Shown one piece after another: positions 1-7,166 of a stretch of DNA of 11,725 nucleotides. Position 1 is the first letter of the stretch. Every line of letters starts with the position of its first letter. Source of the stretch: Ichthyophonus hoferi (Eukaryota; Opisthokonta; Ichthyosporea; Ichthyophonida; Ichthyophonidae); assembly GCA_002751075.1 (NCBI GenBank), contig NAOQ01000856.1, forward strand, positions 2,709 through 14,433. The letters run 5' to 3'. The notes under the pieces were generated by a model, which had not been told where the DNA came from, did no database searches, and was given only the letters and a program-made list of their open reading frames with translations. The translations under genes and the position numbers were made by a program.

Positions 1-110
1 TACTATTACTCTTACTATTACTATTACTATTACTATTACTATTACTATTACTATTACTATTACTATTACTATTACTATTGCTATTACTATTTACTATTAT
101 TCTATTATTC
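1..110. repeat. Imperfect (ATTACT)n hexanucleotide microsatellite
   Basis: About eighteen near-perfect ATTACT units begin at the window edge, so the array probably extends further left. A few substitutions and one extra T interrupt it near the right end. It lies in sequence I read as an intron of the PPIH gene. Related ATTACT words recur in the intron microsatellites near 8690 and 9665. Confidence 0.95.
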
Positions 111-427
111 GATTTATGTATATATTTATATATATATCTATATCTTTCTCCTGTATATTATTATATTATATTTGTTAATCTGTCTATATAAACATATACT
201 ACAATGCAAGATATATATGGGTGTATAAGTTTAAGTTTGGTTTGAACTTTTCTTTCTCTCCTTGTTTTGTGGATATCTATATATAAAATTAAATTTTATT
301 ATATTATATTATATTGTAATATTATTTTATATTATTATATATTATACATACAGTATATAAATATAACATATATATATCCTATAACATATAGAGTCGCTCT
401 ATCTAACTTCCTCTGTTTTCTCTACAG
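1..427 (+). other. Intron of the PPIH gene (left part outside window)
   Basis: This stretch is AT-rich, full of short TA and ATT runs, with no open frame resembling upstream cyclophilin H sequence. It ends in a pyrimidine-rich segment and CTACAG, directly before the codon for the Ala of the conserved ANSG motif. The missing upstream exons must lie left of the window. Confidence 0.8.
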
Positions 428-930
428 GCAAACAGTGGTCCTAACTGCAATGGCTGTCAGGTAATTTCTCTTATTTCTTTCTCTCCTTTTCTCCTTTCCC
501 TCCTGTCTTTATTTGCTATAACCCCTATATATATATATATATATATGTGTGTGTTTATGTTTGTAAATGATAATGTCATATGCGAGTATTCTCTTATAAT
601 ACAATATATTCATACAGGTTTTACTTTAGTCTATAAGGTCTTATTGATACTTGAAGATCTATAGTGATAGCGATTACATGGTGAAGAAAATAGGTATTCT
701 TTTTTATTGATTTGTTCCTCTGTCATTCTCTGTCTTTCTAATACACACTCTCCCTCCCTCTTCAGTTCTTTATCACCACGCAGAAGTGTGAGTTCCTTGA
801 CAACAAGCACGTAGTGTTTGGTAAGGTGGTAGATGGCTTACTTACTCTCCGTAAGATTGAAAACGTGCCCACTGGAGTCAAGGATAAGCCTAAGATCCCA
901 GTGATAATAACACAATGCGGAGAGATGTAA
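428..930 (+). CDS. PPIH: Peptidyl-prolyl cis-trans isomerase H (cyclophilin H), last two coding exons
   Basis: Two exons, 428-460 and 766-930, join in phase 0 to give the C-terminal 65 residues of a cyclophilin. They read [11 protein letters not shown], then [20 protein letters not shown] and onward to ITQCGEM and TAA. The C-terminus matches human PPIH (USA-CYP/SnuCyp-20) closely, including RKIENVPTG and the terminal QCGEM, which separates it from cyclophilin A. PPIH is a prolyl isomerase bound to the U4/U6.U5 tri-snRNP through PRPF4, acting in nuclear splicing. Active-site positions visible here (Ala-Asn of ANSG, Gln and Phe of CQFF, His of KHVVFG) are kept. The Trp that binds cyclosporin in cyclophilin A and is present in human PPIH is Phe here (EFLD), and the usual LDGKH is LDNKH. 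Splice sites are CTACAG at 422-427, GTAATT at 461 and TTCAG at 761-765. The N-terminal two thirds lie outside the window. Confidence 0.93.
461..765 (+). other. Last PPIH intron
   Basis: The 305-base phase-0 intron splits the codons for CQ and FF. It starts GTAATT and ends in a strong pyrimidine tract (CTCTCCCTCCCTCTTCAG). It contains a TA run with a GT tail at about 526-553. I see no gene in it. Confidence 0.88.
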
Positions 931-935
931 ATAAA
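930..935 (+). terminator. PPIH polyadenylation signal AATAAA overlapping the stop codon
   Basis: The last base of the TAA stop is the first base of a canonical AATAAA. A GT-rich element (GTGTGTTTTGGG, 967-978) follows at the spacing expected of a downstream cleavage element. This implies a 3' UTR of only about 15-35 bases. The motif and spacing are seen directly; the cleavage site is inferred. Confidence 0.75.
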
Positions 936-1092
936 ACATATCTGGGTTACTATTTTACTTTAGATAGTGTGTTTTGGGACCTTTGATTATTAGTATATTA
1001 TATTATATATTCAATAACTACCTATAATCATATAATTGTAACCAATTCTATGCATGCATCCACCTTCCATGCTACAAAGAAATTTACTTATA
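936..1092. other. PPIH 3' flank
   Basis: Short intergenic stretch containing the presumed PPIH cleavage region and then AT-rich sequence up to the TA dinucleotide that flanks the first inverted-repeat element. No gene is visible. Confidence 0.6.
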
Positions 1093-1463
1093 GAGGTTTT
1101 CGATCCGAATGAGAGATAGGTCTCGCAATCAAAATTATATTTTTCCTGATTAAAATTATATATAATTTCCCGACCAATAGGAGAACAAATATATTGAAAT
1201 CTTTTACGTCTTTTATTGCAGTAAATAACTATTAGTTCAAAAAAAAAATTGTTTCTGTGATATGTAATATAGTTTCCAAGAGATTATATTCCCTTTAAAA
1301 TGAAAAGAAATAACTCAAAAAATATTTACATGCATGAGTTATGTATATATATTTGTTCTTTTTTTGATCGGGAATTTTTTATGCTTGATCGGTAAATTAT
1401 CTTTTTTTGATCGGAAAGGTTATGATTTTGATCGCGAAACTTATCATTTGGACCGAAAACCCC
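1093..1463. mobile_element. MITE copy 1 (TA-flanked terminal inverted repeats)
   Basis: The left end GAGGTTTTCGATCCGAATG (1093-1111) is the inverse complement of 1445-1463 at 16 of 19 positions. Both ends abut TA (1091-1092 and 1464-1465), the target duplication typical of Tc1/mariner-type elements. The interior has no coding capacity. It carries repeated subterminal words: CAATCAAAATTAT-like units on the left and four TTGATCGG/TTGATCGC units on the right (about 1365-1437). It shares ends and the internal word AGGAGAACAAATAT (1179-1192) with the copy at 2323-2559. It is a non-autonomous DNA transposon; the superfamily assignment rests only on the TA flanks. Confidence 0.8.
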
Positions 1464-1465
1464 TA

Positions 1466-2320
1466 TATATATAAACTTGTGATATAAACAATAAATAAAG
1501 CTAATGTATGTAATGAGGTGCGAGATAGTTGACCTGCAACCATTTAGTCACCTATAATGAATTAAAGAACCCCTTTATTTACCAGGAAGTTAATATATAC
1601 TTACCATACTACAAGTATTTCCATGGTTGCACAATCCGTACTATTTTTCTGTATAGAAACATTGATTTTGAAAGTATACAAAGGGTTCTGTCTGTGATGG
1701 ATGGGGGATGCTTGATTATGTAGTGATACTGAAACAAAGCTATATAATTTTTATCTTAAATTCACTGTTTGCAATAGTCGGTTGTCAACCTGAACATGGA
1801 AGAGATAATTATTACACGGGCTAAAATCGATAGTAACAGCTACCCCACAATGCGATAGTAACTACAAGCAATGTTGATAATTATTACACAGGCTGGAATC
1901 AACCAAAAGTATGTTTGTTATTTAGGATGAAATATGTAAAATATTACACGTAGTCATCATGGACCATGTTTCATCACCATTAACCTTTATTATGGGGTCC
2001 TGTTGTAGTGTATTAAATAGACCCCTCTCCAATCTGCATATATCCCTCTAGGTACTAAACACCAAGGTCATATTTTAGATAAGAAAAAGACTAATTCCTT
2101 TCATCTTGTACATACTGCAAATGAATAAACTAGGTACTTGCACTTATGGCATATATAGACATATATTGTAGGTATCTACACCGTTTTTCAAAATATCACC
2201 GTTAAGAAAGTATTTAACGGCATTAATAATATGCTCTAAGTTCCACTATGTATGTGAGCTAACTTATAGGTCAACGACCTAAAAATAAATACAGTAGGTT
2301 GCTAAACGTAGGTCAAATTA
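1466..2320. other. Intergenic DNA between the two MITE copies
   Basis: No supported gene. The longest open frame on + (about 1529-1723) begins at TTG and has no recognisable motif. The stretch holds a pair of direct repeats at 1804-1829 and 1876-1901, a hairpin with arms CCGTTAA/TTAACGG at 2199-2220, and the palindrome AGGTCAACGACCT at 2268-2280. Confidence 0.6.
1804..1901. repeat. Short direct-repeat pair, 72-base period
   Basis: GATAATTATTACAC begins at 1804 and again at 1876, followed in both by a RGGCTRRAATC-type continuation, so about 25 bases match with three differences. A second word, GATAGTAAC, occurs at 1829-1837 and 1854-1862. The origin is unknown. Confidence 0.7.
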
Positions 2321-2322
2321 TA

Positions 2323-2559
2323 GGGGGTTTCGATCCAAATGGTACGTTTCACCTCAAAAGTAAAACCTTGCCGATCAAAATTAAAAATTTCCCGATCAAA
2401 AGGAGAACAAATATGTAAAATGAAAATTTTGCGTCTTTCACTAGTAAAAATATATTCATTTTTTTTTCTTGTTATTTGTTATGTATATAAAATTTTAATT
2501 TTGATTGGCAAGGCTTTACATTTGATAGAAAAAACTTTATCATTTGAATCGAAATCCCC
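2323..2559. mobile_element. MITE copy 2 of the same family
   Basis: The left end GGGGGTTTCGATCCAAATG (2323-2341) matches the inverse complement of the right end (2541-2559) at 17 of 19 positions, with TA on both sides (2321-2322 and 2560-2561). Subterminal CCGATCAAAA units on the left, the word AGGAGAACAAATAT (2401-2414) and the right-hand 60 bases align with copy 1, although the two have diverged visibly and copy 2 is about 134 bases shorter. The open frame at about 2339-2575 inside it is a chance translation of the repeat. Confidence 0.82.
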
Positions 2560-2561
2560 TA

Positions 2562-2851
2562 TAAAATATAGGTAAGTCATTTTCACTCTTCCGTGGAAAG
2601 ATAATACAAAATACTAGGCAATAAACGTCATCATCCAGGCAGCCTAAATCTTTCCCGTGGTTTTTAATTACAGGTTTATATGTATGTTAATAACTATTAA
2701 TATCAAAGGGAAAAAATCATTTTATGAGTTTGATTTTGCTTTTAATGTTTGATTTTGTTCTTTTCTCAATAATTTTTCTTATCTCTTTTCTCTACCTCTC
2801 TACTTTATATGAAATGGGTTGTCGTCCGGGTAGAGTACCTATGAGTACCTA
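2562..2851. other. Intergenic DNA upstream of the tandem duplication
   Basis: No gene. It includes an inverted pair GGAAAGAT (2596-2603) and ATCTTTCC, about 45 bases apart, enclosing AATAAACGTCATCAT (2620-2634). That word recurs at 3014-3028, at the end of the first tandem unit. A perfect 10-base direct duplication, GAGTACCTAT, lies at 2833-2842 and 2843-2852, abutting the tandem repeat. Confidence 0.65.
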
Positions 2852-3191
2852 TGCATAACTAGGGCTAGAACATTACTGTATCAACTAATTGAATTGAAAT
2901 TAGACAAAGTCTCGCCAAAACATGTCAAAGAACACAAATTTTTGAAAATTCTTTGACGAGTCTATAAAGTAAAGGTTTTATCAGTAAACATAGTACTTAA
3001 CATTTTAGGCCATAATAAACGTCATCATTTGCATAACTAGGACTAGAACATTACTATATCAACTATTTGTATTGAAATTAGACCAAGCCCCGCCAAAAAC
3101 ATGTCAAAGAACACAATTTTGAAAATTCCTTGACGAGCCTATATATTAGTTTCATCAGCAGACGTAATACTATAGTATTGTAAGCCATAAT
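2852..3191. repeat. Two-unit tandem duplication, 178-base period, each unit with a hairpin
   Basis: Unit A (about 2852-3015) and unit B (about 3030-3191) align along most of their length. Both begin TGCATAACTAGG, share ACTAGAACATTACT-like and ACATGTCAAAGAACACAA words, and end near GCCATAAT. Each unit has a stem-loop: GTCAAAGAA pairs with TTCTTTGAC in A, with one mismatch (TTCCTTGAC) in B. Unit B ends 47 bases before the VTC start codon. This could be a promoter-proximal regulatory duplication or a transposon remnant; the sequence does not decide. Confidence 0.85.
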
Positions 3192-3238
3192 GTGAAAGGA
3201 GCTATTATTGCTATTGTCTATTTTCGCAAATAATAGGA

Positions 3239-4243
3239 ATGCCTGTTGCTTCGAATATACAGCCTACAACATTTGATATCTCCAACCAGCAAACCTTTGT
3301 GCGTAAAAGCCTTAAATTTGTCATACCTTTTGAACATGTCCCTCAGTTGAAGCAAGCTCTGAAAGCTAACTTGGGTGTTTTCACCCTCACCCTTACCTCA
3401 GGACTAGTGATAACTTCACAAATAATACATAACTGTTATCTTGACAACGAAGAGCTATCTCAATACCATGACAGGGTTCAAAAGCTTGAAGGCGCTAAAC
3501 TTGTACGTATCCGCTGGTATGGTAAAAAACTATCGGACTCTACCGTGTTCATTGAACGCAAAAAGCATCATAATGCATATGCAAAAGCTCTGGGAAAGGA
3601 GAGCAACAAACGACGATTTTCCATTGATTTAAAACTTGTTGATCCTTATTTAAAAGGACATGTATGCCCTAAAGACTCAAAAATTGCAGCCTCTATTCAA
3701 ACACTCATTATCACACATCGTTTAAGGCCAATGATACACACTGAATATACACGTACCGCTTATCAAAACGAGAATGTAAAGCATCTCCGAATTACAGTTG
3801 ATGAAAATATTTCATGTTTTTTGGAGCCTGACAACTGGGCCACCATTGAAGGAAGAAATGGCGTGCCTCAAGGTAGAACTATAAAGGCCCCCTTTGCAAT
3901 TTGTGAAGTGAAAATTTCTTTTCCAAAGCAAAGCGTGACAGGAAAGGCGCGAGGTCATTTTCCCAATTGGCTGAAAGATGCCCTCAACAACACAGGGGTG
4001 ACCAAGTTGAAGATATCAAAGTACCACTTCGGATGCATTTTTCTCAAGCCTGAAACCTCCAGGAATTTACCTTATTGGGCCGAACCACTTCACCAGCTTT
4101 ACCCATCATTACCAGACCCACATGCACCTATTCTTAAGTCGTCAATTTGCTCAAATAAGTTGAGGAAGATACTCCAAGGGCAGGGATTAGTAGCGGTTAA
4201 TGGAATGGCTCGAGCCATGTTTCCTGAAGAATCTTGTAATTAA
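3239..4243 (+). CDS. Free-standing VTC-domain protein, predicted polyphosphate polymerase
   Basis: A single uninterrupted ORF of 334 residues aligns by eye with the VTC domain of yeast Vtc4, which makes polyphosphate from ATP. Landmarks in order: TFVRKSLKF (R22, K26), YHDRVQKLEGA (R79), VRIRWYG (R90, R92), FIERKKHH (E106, K108), KRRFSI, YTRTAYQ (Y170, R172), LRITVD (R184), CEVKISF (E223, K225), KISKYHFG (K258, S260, K261), and a closing LPYWAEPL. These match the basic tunnel and metal-binding residues of Vtc4. The ERK-H form is eukaryotic VTC, not the bacterial LEIK form. There is no SPX domain, no membrane segment and no signal peptide, so the product should be soluble. ATG 3239 is the first ATG after an in-frame TAA at 3188. 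It is intronless between intron-rich genes and richer in G+C than its flanks. A 5' UTR splice acceptor (AATAATAG just before the ATG) is possible. Family assignment is firm; activity is inferred. Confidence 0.88.
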   Translation: MPVASNIQPTTFDISNQQTFVRKSLKFVIPFEHVPQLKQALKANLGVFTLTLTSGLVITSQIIHNCYLDNEELSQYHDRVQKLEGAKLVRIRWYGKKLSDSTVFIERKKHHNAYAKALGKESNKRRFSIDLKLVDPYLKGHVCPKDSKIAASIQTLIITHRLRPMIHTEYTRTAYQNENVKHLRITVDENISCFLEPDNWATIEGRNGVPQGRTIKAPFAICEVKISFPKQSVTGKARGHFPNWLKDALNNTGVTKLKISKYHFGCIFLKPETSRNLPYWAEPLHQLYPSLPDPHAPILKSSICSNKLRKILQGQGLVAVNGMARAMFPEESCN

Positions 4244-4290
4244 CAACTTAGAAAAAGGGCTCATCGTATAATCACAGCCTAATTATAATA

Positions 4291-4362
4291 TTAAATGCCA
4301 ATTATTATTGGTAGCTTTAAAGGGATAAAAGTTAAATGCTAATGATAATTGGTAAATTTAAA
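4291..4362. repeat. Tandem AT-rich palindromic repeat just after the VTC gene
   Basis: Two units, 4291-4322 and 4332-4362, begin TTAAATGC and end TTTAAAG with a 41-base period. The first contains the hairpin CCAAT-TATT-ATTGG; the second has lost part of one arm. The word TTAAATG recurs at 4451 and 4517, suggesting decayed further units. If the VTC transcript extends to the AATAAA signals at 4770-4775 or 4797-4802, the repeats lie in its 3' UTR. Confidence 0.65.
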
Positions 4363-4769
4363 GACAGAGATACGTGTTGTGCTTTAAGGGATCTATTTAA
4401 AATCTTGTATATGCACAGCTGTACCTTACATGTTGCAGTTTTATTAATTGTTAAATGTTTACTATGCCAATTAGATCTTATATTTTGATATAATATATAT
4501 TTCACCAAACTGCATGTTAAATGTTCCTGCTCGTCCTGGTTCTGACTCTTGACCTGGCTCTGTGGCGTCTGAGGTGATATAGGGGTGTTGCCCAGTTGTT
4601 TTGCACGTTACCTTGGTGTTACTTTGATGCTGGCAATGTTAATAGCTCAAATGCAGCAGATTTGAAGGCAGTGTGTAGGTGTAGTAAAATTGAATCTCCA
4701 CACGTAGAGGTCAGTGGATGGATGTAGGGTTGGGGTATAGTATTTTTGGCATCCATGGATCGTTAACTT

Positions 4770-4802
4770 AATAAAGTTATCAGGCTTTGTAACCATAATA
4801 AA
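4770..4802 (+). terminator. Candidate VTC polyadenylation signals
   Basis: AATAAA occurs at 4770-4775 and again at 4797-4802, about 530 bases after the VTC stop. They are the first canonical signals I noticed downstream. In such AT-rich DNA the hexamer occurs often by chance, and the extent of the transcript is unknown. Confidence 0.3.
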
Positions 4803-6880
4803 CTATTTAAGCTTTCTCTGCTACCATATTGGAAATAGTAAGTAAAGACAGGAGTATTTCTGTGACCTATATTCATTTAGAATGAGACATGATACTGAAT
4901 TATTGGGGATTTTAGCGTGTTTCTTTGCATACACGGAGTACAGATATGCTAAGATATGTTTTTATTATTATTAAATAAGCCAGCAGGACTTATCCTAGTC
5001 AAGATGCCTAAGCAATGTGTTATCTGTGCCCAAAGCATATGATCTAAAATAAGCTATTATATAGCTTTAAGATCTCTATCATTGGCTGGTTCAATTTTGA
5101 TAGATCATCTTGGATTTCCGTTTAGCACCAACAGATTGCTCTAACTATTTTCCCTGGCTATATATGCAATACTAATTACTAATAATATTGAATGCTTATA
5201 GTTATATAAAAAATACCTAGATTAATTAAATATTCCTTTTTTAACACCTTTTTATGGAAACAGGGGAAAAGAAATAGGTAAGGCATGGTAAATTGTCTTG
5301 GGAGTAACCTTAGAATGATATATTTTATTGTAGAAATTAGTTGGGTAGAAAAATGTCAATCTGCAATGCTATGTTTTAATTGACACAGTAAAAATACTAG
5401 TTAAAGTAAATTATATCTACAGGTGTACTTTTATATTTTCATATTTTCTTAAACATGCATTTTCCTATGTATATTAACGTTTACAAAATATATTTACAAA
5501 TCACTGAATAAAGTAAAATTTTATTATTTTGAGGGTGTAAAGATGTGTGACAGATTATATATATACATATACATATGTTAAAAAGGAATACATGTTTATT
5601 TTTTATATTTTTATATATAGCTATAATTGCTTTGTATTATTAATCCCTCAATTATAAGTTGCTATAAGTCACAGGGACCAAAACAGTTTCTACTTATACC
5701 TAATATATATATATATGTAAGGGTAAATGCTATGTAAATATGTAAAATTGTATATATTAATATAATATATAATCACATATATGCAAACGATAACCAAAAA
5801 TCTTATGTTTTTGTTTAAATATTAATACACAGATTCAGTTTGGCCTGCAAATGTTACCGACCTCAACTCTTGTAAATCCCAACTAAAAATATGGTTTTAG
5901 ATCTTTAAATGCAAGGACGAAATGATTTGGAATTCCAGAAAATATGTGTAATAATAACATTATGCTATTACTATTGTTTATATAAGTAGTTGTAGTTATG
6001 TTATGTACATATGGACATATATACAATCAAGCATACTATGATATATATTATATAAGTATAGTAGTATAATAATATAGTAATAAAACAATATGATAGTATA
6101 ATTTAATGGTAATATAATATTATGACAATATGACAGTTATATGGATGTTAGTAGGTAATGATGTAGTTTATGTTTTATTTGCTGTTGAAATATATGCTGA
6201 AGTTTGTGAAGTTAAGTTATACTTAAGCGCACATGCAACGGTTGTATATGGTAATGGTTGTAGGTTGTCTTTCATTTACTTTATTTTACTATCACAATTT
6301 CTCACTATTATACTTGAATGCATACTAACTTACACCATAAAATGACATAGCTAGTCAAAACGATTTATTAAAAAAATCAATATCAAATTCATTAAAAATA
6401 GTCAAATAGTTAAAGTAAAGGAGAGAGGGTTCCATTATAAATTTATATGGATAGTCAAACGGATATATATAGTACCCTTGCACACATTGCACCACAATTC
6501 ATTTACATTCATTGTATATTGTATCTTGTAGTGGGATTTATATCAACTTCGTATTGCCCTCATTATATTATATATATATATCCTTTTATAATTGAACGAA
6601 GACTGAATTAAGAGATGTTGAGTAATTTTTAATAAGATTAAATATATATAGCTATATAACGAAGGAACAAAATATCTAAATTAGAAATTTTGTGAACAAT
6701 TACTCTATTATATCCTACCCTAGACCACTGTTGACATGCCTGATATTAATATAATCCTATCTCAGTAATCTCTAAATTAACATTGATCTAGCCAGAGAAC
6801 GAATCAACCCGGACCTATATACTATATACCTCATTAGTTCACATATGGGTTTTATTATGTAATTGGAATGGTATGATCTC
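4803..6880. other. Gene-poor intergenic DNA
   Basis: No gene is supported on either strand over about 2.1 kb. The only + open frame of note (6130-6345) encodes a low-complexity hydrophobic string without family motifs. TA-rich runs occur near 5556-5580, 5700-5716 and 6010-6130. I saw no terminal inverted repeats, tRNA or rRNA. A slightly more G+C-rich patch precedes this stretch at about 4520-4740, also without a convincing gene. Confidence 0.6.
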
Positions 6881-6918
6881 AAAGTTGCGCCACTCTGTGA
6901 ACCATCCTTTATTCTAGT

Positions 6919-6965
6919 AACCAATAGCAAATTGTGAACCACGTGATATTAATACGGCTTATTGG
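6919..6965 (+). promoter_or_regulatory. Probable promoter module of the KH gene: CCAAT boxes and CACGTG E-box
   Basis: CCAAT (6921-6925), CACGTG (6940-6945) and an inverted CCAAT (ATTGG, 6961-6965) cluster within 47 bases, about 200-250 bases before the KH-gene start codon. In animals and fungi these sites bind NF-Y/HAP and bHLH-type factors. The clustering and position are seen; the promoter function is inferred. The words AACCAATAGCA and AACCACGTGAT recur exactly at 11037-11073. Confidence 0.5.
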
Positions 6966-7141
6966 AGGATAAGGTATCACATGCTGACCTGAGCCCCCAG
7001 CTGATTGATCTATTAATATAGACGCCAATCTACCATATTGTTGTCCCTGTCGATTTCAAATACAGAAATGTATATATATATGTATTTATATACCATGCAT
7101 GTTTTAATTTCTGTGTTTAAGTTGTTGTTGTTTTTTATTTA

Positions 7142-7166
7142 TAGTTTTCAATATAAAATTTTAAAC
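7142..7166 (+). other. Possible 5' UTR splice acceptor before the KH-gene start
   Basis: A T-rich tract with TTGTTGTTGTTTTTTATTTATAG ending near 7143 looks like a 3' splice site and would leave a leader of about 23 bases before ATG 7167. The first 5' UTR exon would lie between the CCAAT/E-box cluster and about 7068. The open frame continues upstream of 7167, but its translation is hydrophobic AT-rich junk. Confidence 0.4.

Noticed and set aside
1-110. Regular short repeats at the left edge considered as a CRISPR-like array
   Set aside because: Six-base units without spacers in a spliced eukaryotic locus; a simple microsatellite.
1529-1723. 64-residue + open frame between the MITEs
   Set aside because: Opens at TTG rather than ATG and resembles no known domain.
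2339-2575. 78-residue open frame starting in MITE copy 2
   Set aside because: It lies almost wholly inside a non-coding inverted-repeat element, and its reading is not shared by copy 1.
3441-3632. 63-residue open frame in another frame inside the VTC gene
   Set aside because: Shadow of the VTC coding sequence.
3239-4243. VTC gene considered as a recent retrocopy
   Set aside because: No poly(A) tract or flanking target duplication is visible near its 3' end; an old retrocopy cannot be excluded.
2852-4362. VTC gene considered as cargo of a transposon bounded by the flanking repeats
   Set aside because: The upstream 178-base units and the downstream palindromic units are unrelated, and no inverted ends or target duplication around the ORF were found.
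4471-4638. Minus-strand open frame of 55 codons in a slightly G+C-richer patch, including a polar SDATEPGQESEPG-like string
   Set aside because: No start near its left end, no family motif, no convincing splice sites; too short to separate from chance.
6130-6345. 71-residue + open frame with hydrophobic segments
   Set aside because: AT-driven composition, no motif, no promoter or homologous context.
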